Shown piece by piece: positions 1 to 10,137 of a stretch of DNA of 64,000 nt. The stretch's first letter is position 1, and each line of letters starts with the position of its first letter. The DNA is taken from positions 131,089 to 195,088 of the forward strand of contig SVKX01000001.1 in assembly GCA_015068225.1 (NCBI GenBank), written 5' to 3'. Both the position numbers and the translations under genes were made by a program. A model generated the notes under the pieces. It was not told the origin of the DNA. It did no database searches and worked only from the letters and a program-made list of their open reading frames with translations. This DNA comes from Oscillospiraceae bacterium. Lineage in GTDB: Bacteria; Bacillota; Clostridia; Oscillospirales; Oscillospiraceae.

Positions 1-720
1 ACCAATGGCCTGCATGGCGGTACATTTTTCCGGAATGCCCTCTGCAAGAAGGGTAGTTATTTCCTCCACAAGTCCCTGCTTTAACATAAGCTCCACCCGC
101 AGGTCGATCCGGCGGTACAGCTGCGACCGGTCTTCAAAATCCAGACCCAGCCACAAGGGGGTGTATTTGGGTGGAATTGCCTGGGTTTTCTTGTTATGCT
201 CCGTAATGGTCTGGCCGGTTTCGTAATAAACCTCCAGCGCGCGGATCAGTCGCTTGCGGTCATGGATCCGCTCTGCGGCTTCCGGATCAATGCTTTTCAG
301 CAGGGCGCGCATGGCTTCCATGCCCTCCCGGTCGGCCTGTTCTTCCAGTTTTTCCCGCATTCCGGTGGAGGGAAAGGGTGCAAAATCGTTTCCCTTTATC
401 AGCGCGTCCATGTAAAGACCGGTGCCGCCGGCAATGACGGCGGTTTTTCCCCGGGCGAGCACATCCTGCAGAATGGTGTCTGCCATAGCGCAGTATTTGC
501 TAACGGAAAAATCCTCCCACGGGTCTGCCACATCGATCATATGATGGGGAATTCCCTGCATTTCTTCTTTTGTGGGCTTGGCGGTGCCGATATCCATGCG
601 GCGGTAAACCTGCATGGAGTCGCAGGAGATCACCTCGCCGTCAAAGGCTTTGGCCAGCTCCACGGCCAGTGCTGTTTTTCCGGAGGCGGTAGGCCCTGCG
701 ATGCATATGATGTTGTTCAT
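1..720 (-). CDS. miaA: tRNA dimethylallyltransferase MiaA (C-terminus truncated by window edge)
   Basis: Reverse-strand reading from 720: MNNIICIAGPTASGKTALAVELAKAFDGEVISCDSMQVYRRMDIGTAKPT..., typical MiaA P-loop and DSMQVYR motif; ORF runs off window so is absent from the track. Confidence 0.95.
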   Translation of the reverse strand, partial: MNNIICIAGPTASGKTALAVELAKAFDGEVISCDSMQVYRRMDIGTAKPTKEEMQGIPHHMIDVADPWEDFSVSKYCAMADTILQDVLARGKTAVIAGGTGLYMDALIKGNDFAPFPSTGMREKLEEQADREGMEAMRALLKSIDPEAAERIHDRKRLIRALEVYYETGQTITEHNKKTQAIPPKYTPLWLGLDFEDRSQLYRRIDLRVELMLKQGLVEEITTLLAEGIPEKCTAMQAIG

Positions 721-748
721 GGGGCTTACCTCCTGATGGAAGGATATT

Positions 749-2635
749 TTAGGTTCGTTTGAACTGCTTTTCCAGCTGCTGTTTGCTTAAAGATACGCAG
801 ATGGGTCTGCCGTGGGGGCAGTATTTCAGATCTTCCCGGGCCATGACCTGCTTTACCAGTGCCAGCAGCTCCTTTTCATCGCTGAGCCAGCCGGCTTTGA
901 TGGCTGCTTTGCAGGCAACGGTGTGCAGCAATTCATCCCGGACGGAATCTTTTCTTTCTCGGCGTCCCCGCAGAAGGTCGGCAGCCAGAGATTCTGCAGC
1001 CTCTGCTGCCATATCCGGGGAAAGATCCATGGGGATCTGCCGCAGCAAAACAGTATTATCTCCAAATTCATCAATCTCAAAGCCCAGCTCTTCCAAAAGA
1101 TCGGCATTTGCGATCAGCTGGGCAGCGCCATCGGCGCTGAGGCGGACGGGAATGGGTGCAAGCAGCATCTGAGAGCTAATGGCCTCCTGATTGGCTTTCA
1201 GCTTTTCAAACAATATGCGCTCATGGGCGGCGTGCTTATCAATAAGATAGGCATCCTCACCTTGCTCGACAATAATATAGCTGTTGTAAAGCTGGCCCAC
1301 CATCCGCCATGGGATGGGTGCCGGCATAGTAAGTTCTTCCTGCTCGGTTTCCGGCTCAGACACCTGTACCGGAGGGGCAGGGACAGGTTTTGCAGGGATG
1401 GGGGCAAAAACGGTTGGTGTCATGACCGACTCCCGCAAGGAACTTTGCAGCTGCCGCTCCACTGCCGCAGCCACAGCAGCGGCGGCTTCTTTCTTCGGCT
1501 GGGGTGCATCCTTGACCGCGGCGGAGAAGGTTTTGTACTCCTCGGCGGACATGGTGCGGAAAAAGCTCTGCTGCTTGGGCGCTGGAGCCGGCTCTTTGGC
1601 AGGCTGTGTAGGCGTGGTATTGGGCCGGAATTGGATCTGGGGGCGGTCAGTCTGCTTGTTCAGCGCTGCCAGCACGCCGTAATGCACGCAATCAAATACA
1701 GCTTTTTCCGAAAGAAATTTCACCTCAGTCTTGGCTGGATGCACATTCACATCCACCGCGTTGGCAGGAATGGTCAGGCGCAGCACGCAGGCAGGGAATT
1801 TTCCGGTCATGATCTGGTTGCGGTAGGCTTCTTCCAGCGCCGCCACCAAAAGCTTGGACTTTACCGGCCGGTCATTGACAAAAAAGGTCTGAAAGCTACG
1901 ACTGGGCCGGGCGTCAGTGGGCTTGCTCACATAGCCGGTAAGGGTATAGCCGTCCCACCGGCTTTCTACCGGAACCATTTTTGCAAAATCTCTGCCGTAG
2001 ACGCAGTAGACTGCGGCCTGCAGCTCGCCGGTGCCGGGGGTGGACAGGACTTGCTTGCCGTCCCGCAGGAGGGTAAACGCCACCTCCGGATGGGCAAGGG
2101 CCTGCATCTGCACCGCAGCGGCAACCTTGCCGCCTTCAACGGTGTCGGATTTCATAAATTTCATGCGGGCAGGGGTGTTGAAAAATAGATCCCGAATGAT
2201 GATGGTAGTGCCGTCAGGGCAGCCTGCCTCAGATTCCTCCGTAATGACGCCGGCTTCCAGATGCAGACTGGTGCCGGAAAGAGAAGCCGCGGTCTTGGTC
2301 AGCAGATCGATGCGGCTGACAGATGCAATGGCCGCCAGGGCTTCACCCCGAAAGCCCATGGTGGAAATGGCAGCCAAATCCTCCGCAGTGCGCAGCTTGG
2401 ATGTAGCATGGCGCAAAAAGGCGGTACGGGCGTCGGCGGCCTCCATGCCGCAGCCATTGTCCGTGACCCGCAGGAAGGTCATACCACCGTCCCGGATCTC
2501 CACAGTGACCTTGGTAGCACCTGCGTCCACTGCGTTTTCCAGAAGCTCTTTTACCACAGAGGCAGGACGCTCCACCACCTCGCCGGCGGCGATAAGATTG
2601 GCTACATGCTGGGATAATTGAATGATTTTCGGCAT
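749..2635 (-). CDS. mutL: DNA mismatch repair endonuclease MutL
   Basis: N-terminal GHKL ATPase motifs (IAAGEVVERPASVVKELLENAVDAGA, GFRGEAL), C-terminal CPHGRP. Confidence 0.97.
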   Translation of the reverse strand: MPKIIQLSQHVANLIAAGEVVERPASVVKELLENAVDAGATKVTVEIRDGGMTFLRVTDNGCGMEAADARTAFLRHATSKLRTAEDLAAISTMGFRGEALAAIASVSRIDLLTKTAASLSGTSLHLEAGVITEESEAGCPDGTTIIIRDLFFNTPARMKFMKSDTVEGGKVAAAVQMQALAHPEVAFTLLRDGKQVLSTPGTGELQAAVYCVYGRDFAKMVPVESRWDGYTLTGYVSKPTDARPSRSFQTFFVNDRPVKSKLLVAALEEAYRNQIMTGKFPACVLRLTIPANAVDVNVHPAKTEVKFLSEKAVFDCVHYGVLAALNKQTDRPQIQFRPNTTPTQPAKEPAPAPKQQSFFRTMSAEEYKTFSAAVKDAPQPKKEAAAAVAAAVERQLQSSLRESVMTPTVFAPIPAKPVPAPPVQVSEPETEQEELTMPAPIPWRMVGQLYNSYIIVEQGEDAYLIDKHAAHERILFEKLKANQEAISSQMLLAPIPVRLSADGAAQLIANADLLEELGFEIDEFGDNTVLLRQIPMDLSPDMAAEAAESLAADLLRGRRERKDSVRDELLHTVACKAAIKAGWLSDEKELLALVKQVMAREDLKYCPHGRPICVSLSKQQLEKQFKRT

Positions 2636-2639
2636 GGTA

Positions 2640-3335
2640 TCACCTCACAGAAAAAATGCCCAGTGCATTGATAAATGCGTGGATCGTAATGGGGGCAAGG
2701 ATCGTGCCGGATTTTTGGTAGGCCCAGCCAAGGCAGATGCCGGCGGGGATGTACTGCACAAAGCAGACCAGCAGAATATCAAGGGGGTAGTTTCCCAGAT
2801 AGCCCAGCACATGGATGGCGCAAAATACCGGCACGGATACCAGATATGCTGCCACAGTGCTCTTTTTCAGCAGCGAGCCAAAAATAAGGCCGCGATACAG
2901 ACTTTCCTCCACCACTGGCACGAGAAACACCGTGCAGAAGGCGATCAGCGGGAAATTCCAGGTCAGCAAAGCGCCTACCTGACCGTCATTGACATTGGAA
3001 AAGTGGGGCATCAGGGTATAGATCCAGATAGAGAGCTGGCTGGTCATAAGGTGGTAGGCAAAAAAGGCAACCAGACAAATCAGCAGCACATGACCCGGCT
3101 GCTGGATCAGTGCCTTTACAGATCCTGCCCAGAAGTGCCGGAAAAGCACAAGCACAGCTATAAATTCCAAAAGAAACACGGCGAAATTCTGCTCTGTAAT
3201 GCTGGTTTTTGGGAATAAAAGCTGAACACTGAATCCAATAAGCCGGGGGAGAACCAGCAGCTGCAGGACTAGAAACACCAGTCCTGCCCTTTGCTCCCGG
3301 GCTGACATGGTAACAACAGAATCGTTTTTTTGCAT
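2640..3335 (-). CDS. CPBP family (CAAX-like) intramembrane metalloprotease
   Basis: Multi-TM protein with EESLYRGLIFG motif and conserved His segments. Confidence 0.85.
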   Translation of the reverse strand: MQKNDSVVTMSAREQRAGLVFLVLQLLVLPRLIGFSVQLLFPKTSITEQNFAVFLLEFIAVLVLFRHFWAGSVKALIQQPGHVLLICLVAFFAYHLMTSQLSIWIYTLMPHFSNVNDGQVGALLTWNFPLIAFCTVFLVPVVEESLYRGLIFGSLLKKSTVAAYLVSVPVFCAIHVLGYLGNYPLDILLVCFVQYIPAGICLGWAYQKSGTILAPITIHAFINALGIFSVR

Positions 3336-3336
3336 A

Positions 3337-5952
3337 TCAATTCAGCATATTCTTGAGCTTAAACAGCTCGTTCATGGCTTCGATGGGCGTAAGCGTCTCC
3401 ACAGTAATGGCATCCAGTGCCTGACAGACCTGTTGTGCCCGCAGATCCAGCATACTGACCTGATCATCTTCGGGATACGCAGGCGCAGTAGTGCGGACAA
3501 CACCGGCTTCACTTTCCAACTCCTGCAGAATCTGTCTTGCCCGATGGATCACCGGATTGGGAAGACCGGCCAGCTTGGCAACCTCCACACCGTAGCTGTC
3601 GTCAGTAGCGCCGGGAACGATCTTGCGCAGGAAGATCATCTGGTCGCCCCGCTTTTTTACGGCAATATTATAGTTTTTCACATTGGGAAGCTTGTCTTCC
3701 AGTGTGGAAAGCTCGTGATAATGGGTGGCAAACAGAGTTTTCGCCCCCAGACGCTTGGGATCGGCGGCATATTCCAAAACGGCCCGGGCAATGGCCATGC
3801 CGTCGTAAGTAGATGTGCCCCGACCGATCTCATCCAGAATCAAAAGGCTTCGGGCGGTGGCATATTTCAAGATGGATGCCACCTCGGACATCTCCACCAT
3901 AAAGGTGGACTGGCCGGAGGCCAGATCGTCGCTGGCGCCGATGCGGGTAAATACCCGATCCACCAGACCGATCCGGGCGCTGCGGGCAGGCACAAAGGAG
4001 CCGATCTGCGCCATCAGCACGATCAGTGCCACCTGACGCATATAGGTGGATTTACCTGCCATATTCGGGCCGGTAATGATGGCCACCTGATCGCTGGCAC
4101 CGCCAAGACGGGTGTCATTGGGCACAAAAAGAGAATCCTTCAGCACCACTTCTACCACAGGATGGCGTCCATTGTCGATAAAAATCTCATTGTCCAGAGT
4201 AATTTCCGGACGACAGTAACCCCTTTGCACAGCCACATCTGCCAGAGAGCATAGGCTGTCTACAGCGGCAACCGCAGCGGCAGTGGCCTGAATTCTGGCG
4301 GCCTGCTGGGCCAGATGCTCCCGAAGCTGAACGAACAGCTGGTATTCCAGCGCTGCCAAGCGGTCCTTGGCGCCCAGCACCTGATCCTCCAGCTCCTTCA
4401 GCTCGGGGGTAATGTAGCGTTCGTTGTTGGTCAGGGTCTGGCGGCGGATGTAATAATCCGGCACCTGATCCACAAAGGATTTGGAAACCTCAATATAATA
4501 GCCAAAGACCCGGTTATAGCTGACCTTCAGGGTGCGGATGCCGGTGGCTTCCTTTTCCCGGGCCTCGATGGCGGCCATAATGTTCTTGCCGCCGTCCAGA
4601 ATATCCCGTAGCCGGTCTACCTCGGCGTTGGCACCCTTGCGGATGATGCCGCCCTCCCGAATGGTCAGAGGGGGATCGTCATGAATGGTGTTTTCGATCA
4701 GGGCAGCGCAGTCCGTCAAAGGATCAATGGTATGATTGAGCTTGGTCAGCAGGGGGCTGCGCAGGCAGTCCAGCTGTGCCTTCAGGGCGGGAAGCGCCTG
4801 CAGGCCATGGAGCAGACCCAACAGCTCCCGACCGTTGACAGAGCCAGTGACGATCCGGGTCTGTACCCGCTCCAGATCAGAAATATCGGAAAGGATCCCG
4901 GTCAGTTCGCCGCGGCAGATGGTGTTATTTACCAGTTCTTCCACAGCGCTGTGGCGGCGGCCGATCTGGGCAGCATCCAACAGGGGCTTTTCCAGCCAGC
5001 TTCGCAGCATACGGCCGCCCATGGCAGTGTGGGTCTTGTCCAGCACCCACAAAAGGCTGCCCTTTTTGTCCTTGGAGCGCATGGTTTCCACCAGCTCCAG
5101 ATTCCGGCGGGCGTCCAGATCCAGCTCCATAAATTTTCCGGTGGTGTAGTATTCCAATGTCCGGATGTGGGCAAGATCGTTCTTCTGCAGGGTCAGCAGA
5201 GTCTGCAGAAGGGTGCCGCTGGCGATAATGGCGGTGTCAAGTCCCGACAGACCCAGCTGTGCAAGGCTTTGCCCAAAATGCTGCTGCAGCAAAGCTTCCG
5301 ACTGCTGTAGGTCAAACTGCTCCGGCACGCCTTCATTGACGCAGCATTTCAGCCGAAGAAGCAAAGCATCGTTAATAGGGGAAGCGTTTACATCATCGCC
5401 GCCCCGTAGCACTTCGGCAGGGGAGAAACGGCCAAGCTCCGATGCAACAGATGCAGCATCTGCGCAGGTAGTGGCATAAAATGCGCCGGTGGAAATGTCG
5501 CAGAACGCAAGACCGTATTTGCCGCTGCAGCCGTAGATACAGCCATAGTAGTTGTTCTTGCGCTCCTCCAGCATACTGCTCTCGGTGATGGTGCCGGGGG
5601 TGATGATCCGGGTAATATCCCGCTCGACCAGACCCTTGGTAGTGGCGGGGTCGGTCATCTGCTCGCAAATGGCGATCTTATAGCCTTTCTGCACCAGACG
5701 GGAAATATAGGAATCCACACTGTGATAGGGAACGCCGCACATGGGCGTCTGCTCTTCCTTGGGCTTGTTCCGGTCTCTGGTGGTCAGGGTCAGATCCAGC
5801 TCCCGGGATACAAGCCTTGCGTCCTCATCAAACATTTCATAAAAATCCCCAAGGCGGAAGAACAGAATGCTGTCCTGATTCCGCTCCTTCAGGGCATGGT
5901 ACTGCCGCTGCATGGGGGTCAGTTCTTTTTCTTTGGTGGCCATAAGATCCAT
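3337..5952 (-). CDS. mutS: DNA mismatch repair protein MutS
   Basis: MQRQYHALKERNQDSILFFRLGDFYEMF, GPNMAGKSTYMRQ, DEIGRGTSTYDG. Confidence 0.98.
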   Translation of the reverse strand: MDLMATKEKELTPMQRQYHALKERNQDSILFFRLGDFYEMFDEDARLVSRELDLTLTTRDRNKPKEEQTPMCGVPYHSVDSYISRLVQKGYKIAICEQMTDPATTKGLVERDITRIITPGTITESSMLEERKNNYYGCIYGCSGKYGLAFCDISTGAFYATTCADAASVASELGRFSPAEVLRGGDDVNASPINDALLLRLKCCVNEGVPEQFDLQQSEALLQQHFGQSLAQLGLSGLDTAIIASGTLLQTLLTLQKNDLAHIRTLEYYTTGKFMELDLDARRNLELVETMRSKDKKGSLLWVLDKTHTAMGGRMLRSWLEKPLLDAAQIGRRHSAVEELVNNTICRGELTGILSDISDLERVQTRIVTGSVNGRELLGLLHGLQALPALKAQLDCLRSPLLTKLNHTIDPLTDCAALIENTIHDDPPLTIREGGIIRKGANAEVDRLRDILDGGKNIMAAIEAREKEATGIRTLKVSYNRVFGYYIEVSKSFVDQVPDYYIRRQTLTNNERYITPELKELEDQVLGAKDRLAALEYQLFVQLREHLAQQAARIQATAAAVAAVDSLCSLADVAVQRGYCRPEITLDNEIFIDNGRHPVVEVVLKDSLFVPNDTRLGGASDQVAIITGPNMAGKSTYMRQVALIVLMAQIGSFVPARSARIGLVDRVFTRIGASDDLASGQSTFMVEMSEVASILKYATARSLLILDEIGRGTSTYDGMAIARAVLEYAADPKRLGAKTLFATHYHELSTLEDKLPNVKNYNIAVKKRGDQMIFLRKIVPGATDDSYGVEVAKLAGLPNPVIHRARQILQELESEAGVVRTTAPAYPEDDQVSMLDLRAQQVCQALDAITVETLTPIEAMNELFKLKNMLN

Positions 5953-5966
5953 CCTTTTCTGGTGTT

Positions 5967-7373
5967 TTACCGGGCGAGTTCACCGGTCAGGCTCCATGTG
6001 GTAGCGCCGGTGATGGTAAGGTTCTGGAATGTGCCGATGAGTGCAGGATCACCTGCAAAGCGAACCAATCTGCCACCCTCTGTCCGGGCGGTAAGCTGAT
6101 CCTTATCTGTGCCGTCTACCAGACAGCGAAGCTTTTTGCCAATGTAAGCGGCGTGGATCTGCTCGGAAATGGCATTTTGCACTCCGCAAAGCCGGTCAAA
6201 ACGGCGGTTTTTCTCCTCTTTGGAGGTGGGATCGTCCATAGACGCGGCAGGCGTGCCTGTTCGGGGAGAGAAAATAAAGGTAAACAGAGAATCGTAGCGC
6301 ACCGCCTCAATCAGGGAAATGGTTTCTTCAAACTCCTCTTCCGTTTCCCCGGGGAAGCCTACGATTACATCCGAGGTCAAAACCAGCTCCGGCATGACGG
6401 ACTTGGCATAGGTCACCGCATCCAGATATTTCTGCCGGTCATAGTGGCGGTTCATGGCCTTCAGTATCCGACTGGAGCCGGACTGGAAAGGCAGATGCAG
6501 CTGCTTGGCGATCTTGGAGGAGGAGGCCATGGTGTCGAACAGCTTTTTCCCTGCGTCCCGAGGGTGGCTGGTCATAAATCGGATGAGAAAATCTCCGGGG
6601 ATGGCGGAAATTTCCGCCAGAAGATCGGAAAAATCAAAATCCGGATACAGATCTTTGCCGTAGGAATTTACATTCTGGCCCAGCAGGGTAATGTCCTTGC
6701 AGCCGTTTTCAATGAGCGCACGGCATTCTGCCAGAATATCCTCTTTTTTGCGGCTGCGCTCCCGTCCCCGCACATAGGGAACGATGCAGTAGGTGCAGAA
6801 ATTGTTGCAGCCGTACATGATGGATACCCATGCCTTCAGGGAATCATCCCGCATTTGGGGAATGCCCTCGGCGATGGAACCGGCCTCATCGGCGATGTAA
6901 AACTGCCGCTTATTCCCGGTCAGTACCCGGTAAAGGATCTCGGGAAACTGCCACAAATGGTGGGTGGAAAAAACGCCGTCCACATGGGGATAGCTCTTTT
7001 TCAGCCGGTCGGATACCTTGGTTTCACCGGCCATACAGCCGCACAGAAAGATCTTCTGGCCGGGGTGGCGGCGCTTGGTGTGGGTCAGAGCGCCCAAATT
7101 GCCGAATACCCGCTGCTCCGCATGTTCCCGGATGGCGCAGGTGTTCATCACTACCACATCCGCGCCCTCTGGACTTTGCACCATGGCATAGCCGCTCATG
7201 GCAAGATATCCCCGAAGCTTTTCTGAATCCGCTTCGTTTTGCTGGCAGCCGTAGGTCTCCACATAGGCGGTGGGGGTGGTATTCTTTTCGTGCCACAGGG
7301 CGCTGATTTTATCGCAATAGGCAAACTGCTGCTGCAGTGCCTCTGTTTCAATAACCGTGGTTTTGGTGTTCAT
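5967..7373 (-). CDS. miaB: tRNA-2-methylthio-N6-dimethylallyladenosine synthase MiaB
   Basis: Radical SAM CxxxCxxC (GCNNFCTYCIVPYVRGRERS), YGCQQNEADSE, TRAM-like C-terminus. Confidence 0.97.
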   Translation of the reverse strand: MNTKTTVIETEALQQQFAYCDKISALWHEKNTTPTAYVETYGCQQNEADSEKLRGYLAMSGYAMVQSPEGADVVVMNTCAIREHAEQRVFGNLGALTHTKRRHPGQKIFLCGCMAGETKVSDRLKKSYPHVDGVFSTHHLWQFPEILYRVLTGNKRQFYIADEAGSIAEGIPQMRDDSLKAWVSIMYGCNNFCTYCIVPYVRGRERSRKKEDILAECRALIENGCKDITLLGQNVNSYGKDLYPDFDFSDLLAEISAIPGDFLIRFMTSHPRDAGKKLFDTMASSSKIAKQLHLPFQSGSSRILKAMNRHYDRQKYLDAVTYAKSVMPELVLTSDVIVGFPGETEEEFEETISLIEAVRYDSLFTFIFSPRTGTPAASMDDPTSKEEKNRRFDRLCGVQNAISEQIHAAYIGKKLRCLVDGTDKDQLTARTEGGRLVRFAGDPALIGTFQNLTITGATTWSLTGELAR

Positions 7374-7517
7374 GTCTGGATCCTCCGGAAACTACTATCT
7401 CAATCATAAATAATAGCATTTTTTTCGCCGTTTTTCAAGTGCTGCTGCAATATATACAGGAAAAGGGAAAACAAAAATGAGGTTGCAGCCCAAAGGTCAA
7501 GCTGCATAAAAAAGAAA

Positions 7518-7634
7518 GCTGTCATTCCGAGCCAGTGCGTACACTGGCGTGGGAATCTCCTGGATTTTCGGATTTTCCATCGATCCGGGGGATTGCCACA
7601 CCAGTGACATCGGTCACTGGTTCGCAATGACAGC
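7518..7634. repeat. Palindromic intergenic element with nested hairpins
   Basis: Outer arms gctgtcattccgagccagtg / cactggttcgcaatgacagc (18/20 complementary) enclosing two perfect hairpins, CCAGTG-CGTA-CACTGG and CCAGTGAC-ATCG-GTCACTGG, plus an inner imperfect stem. Confidence 0.75.
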
Positions 7635-7674
7635 AATTTTTTGTTTTGTTCTTAGTGAGACAGCCTTGGACAAC

Positions 7675-9549
7675 TTATTCTTCGGATTGGCTGTGGCTGT
7701 CAAACAGGGAGGTGGCGGAGGCCTCGCCAATGGTGCGGCCTTCCATACAGTCGGCAAACTGGGCGCCCGTCATGGTCTCGTACTGCATCAGATATTCCAC
7801 AACGGCTTTCAGCTTATCCGCGTCCTTTTTCAGGATCTTGCTGCAATCGGCATAGGCCTTGTCCATCAGCAGCTTGACCTGCTCATCGATGGTGCCGGCC
7901 ACCTGTTCAGAGTAGCTCTTGGTCTTTTCATAGTCCCGCCCGATGAACACCTCACCGTCGCTGAGATAGCTGACAGTGCCCAGTGCTTCGCACATGCCAT
8001 ACCGGGCTACCATATCCCGGGCCAACTTGGAGGCACGGTCAATATCATTGGAAGCGCCGGTAGAGATGTCCCCAAGGAACAGTGCCTCCGCTACCCGTCC
8101 GCCCAGAAGGCCCACGATCTGCTCATACATTTCGTTGCGGGTCATGTGGGCTGAATCCTCCTGGGGCTGACTCCATGTCAGACCCAGAGCCTGACCCCGG
8201 GGGATAATGGAGATCTGCATCACAGGATCGTGGGTGGGAAGATTATACATGGCAACCGCATGGCCTGCTTCGTGGATAGCGGTGATCTTCTGATCCCGTA
8301 CCAGCCGTACACGGCTGCGCTTCTCCGGGCCTGCCATGATCTTCATCATGGCTTCATTCAGATCCTCCATGCACAGCACAGGACGGTTATCCCGGGCAGC
8401 CAGAATGGCAGCTTCGTTTAAAAGGTTGCTTAAGTCCGCACCGGTAAATCCGGAGGTGGACAGCGCAATGGTTTTCAGATCCACAGAACCGTCCAGCTTT
8501 TTGTTGCGGGCGTGGACCTTCAGAATCTCTTCACGGCCCTTGGCATCGGGTCTTCCCACATAGATCTGCCGGTCAAATCGGCCGGGGCGGAGCAGGGCGG
8601 GGTCGAGGATATCGGGGCGGTTGGTGGCAGCAAGGACGATGACGCCCTCGTTCTTTGAGAAGCCATCCATTTCCACCAGAAGCTGGTTCAGGGTCTGCTC
8701 TTTTTCGTCATGACCGCCGCCAAGACCAGAGCCGCGCTTACGGCCCACCGCATCGATTTCGTCAATAAAGATAATAGCAGGTGCAATCTTTTTGGCCTGT
8801 TCAAACAGGTCACGGACTCGGCTGGCGCCAACGCCTACATACATCTCCACGAAATCAGAGCCGGAGATGGACAAAAACTGCACACCGGCTTCTCCTGCCA
8901 CAGCCCGGGCAAGAAGGGTCTTACCGGTACCGGGAGGGCCTACAAGCAGCAGACCATGGGGGATCCGGGCACCGATCTGCTTGAATTTATTGGGATCCCG
9001 CAGGAAATCCACGACCTCCTGCAGCTCCTGCTTTTCCTCGTCTGCACCGGCCACATCGTCAAAGGTGACCTTTTTGCCGTCGGGCATGCCAAGCAGCGTG
9101 CGGGCTTTGCCGAAATTACTCATGGCGTTTCCGCTGCTCATCCGGCCCATCATAATGCCCCAAATAAACAGCAGCACGATACCCACGATCAGTGCAGGCA
9201 AAATCCAGTCATAGGCGGAAGCCTGCTCGGCAGGGAGAAAATCGTAGCTTTCCAGAATGCCGCTTTCCCTCTGGCTCTGCAGCAGCGCTGCCGTATTCTG
9301 ATGGAAAAGCGTCGGATCTGCCAAATTACACAGAAGCTGAAGCTTGCCGTCATAGGGGTTGTGCAGAAGAAGATGGATCTGCGAGCCCTCTACGGCAAAG
9401 GCTTTGACCTGCTCATGCTGAAAAAGTTCCAGAATCTGGGAGTAGGTCAGACCATCAGTGCGATTGTCAAAAATACCGATGACCCAGGAAAACAGCAGTG
9501 CCAGTATTGCAAGATACAGCACAAGGGAGATGATACTTCTTTTTTTCAA
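7675..9549 (-). CDS. ftsH: ATP-dependent zinc metalloprotease FtsH
   Basis: AAA+ motifs [30 protein letters not shown], protease HEAGHA. Confidence 0.97.
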   Translation of the reverse strand: MKKRSIISLVLYLAILALLFSWVIGIFDNRTDGLTYSQILELFQHEQVKAFAVEGSQIHLLLHNPYDGKLQLLCNLADPTLFHQNTAALLQSQRESGILESYDFLPAEQASAYDWILPALIVGIVLLFIWGIMMGRMSSGNAMSNFGKARTLLGMPDGKKVTFDDVAGADEEKQELQEVVDFLRDPNKFKQIGARIPHGLLLVGPPGTGKTLLARAVAGEAGVQFLSISGSDFVEMYVGVGASRVRDLFEQAKKIAPAIIFIDEIDAVGRKRGSGLGGGHDEKEQTLNQLLVEMDGFSKNEGVIVLAATNRPDILDPALLRPGRFDRQIYVGRPDAKGREEILKVHARNKKLDGSVDLKTIALSTSGFTGADLSNLLNEAAILAARDNRPVLCMEDLNEAMMKIMAGPEKRSRVRLVRDQKITAIHEAGHAVAMYNLPTHDPVMQISIIPRGQALGLTWSQPQEDSAHMTRNEMYEQIVGLLGGRVAEALFLGDISTGASNDIDRASKLARDMVARYGMCEALGTVSYLSDGEVFIGRDYEKTKSYSEQVAGTIDEQVKLLMDKAYADCSKILKKDADKLKAVVEYLMQYETMTGAQFADCMEGRTIGEASATSLFDSHSQSEE

Positions 9550-9567
9550 AATGGGTACTCCTTAAAA

Positions 9568-10107
9568 TCAGTTATATGCTTCCGGCTTCAAAATACCCAC
9601 GTAGGGCAGATTCCGGTAGTGCTCATTGAAATCCAGACCGTAACCCACCACAAAAGCATTGGGCACTTCAAAACCCACATAATCCGGCTGCAGGGTGATG
9701 CCGGGCTTGCGGCGGGAGGGCTTATCCAGCAAGGTGCAGATCTTCAGGGATGCAGGCTCTTTAGACAGAAGATGCCGGTAAGTAAAATCCAGAGAATTGC
9801 CGGTATCGTAAATGTCTTCCAGGATCAGCACATGGCGACCCTTGATATCACAGGAAATATCTCGCTTGACCACCATATTTCCTGTGGAGTTGGAGCCCTC
9901 ATAAGAGGAGATCCACATAAAGTCCGTCTGGCAGGGGACGGTGATTCGGCGGATCATATCTGCATAAAACACAACAACGCCCTTCAAAACGCCAACTACC
10001 ACCGGATCCTTGCCGGCGTATTCCGCGGACAGCTCTTTTCCAAGCTCGTCGATCCTTGCCTTGATCTGCTCCTCAGAAAGAAGCACTTCCATAATATCTC
10101 TTTCCAT
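9568..10107 (-). CDS. hpt: Hypoxanthine phosphoribosyltransferase
   Basis: VLILEDIYDTGNSLDF PRPP motif, VGYGLDFNEHYRNLPYVG. Confidence 0.95.
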   Translation of the reverse strand: MERDIMEVLLSEEQIKARIDELGKELSAEYAGKDPVVVGVLKGVVVFYADMIRRITVPCQTDFMWISSYEGSNSTGNMVVKRDISCDIKGRHVLILEDIYDTGNSLDFTYRHLLSKEPASLKICTLLDKPSRRKPGITLQPDYVGFEVPNAFVVGYGLDFNEHYRNLPYVGILKPEAYN

Positions 10108-10137
10108 AATAACCCTCCTGTTTTTTGTCTATCGGAG

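Noticed and set aside
812-2188. 458-aa plus-strand ORF opposite mutL, and similar shadow ORFs (3307-4254, 6153-7226, 8710-10311, 26346-27743)
   Set aside because: All antisense to confident genes, with translations typical of reverse-complement coding DNA
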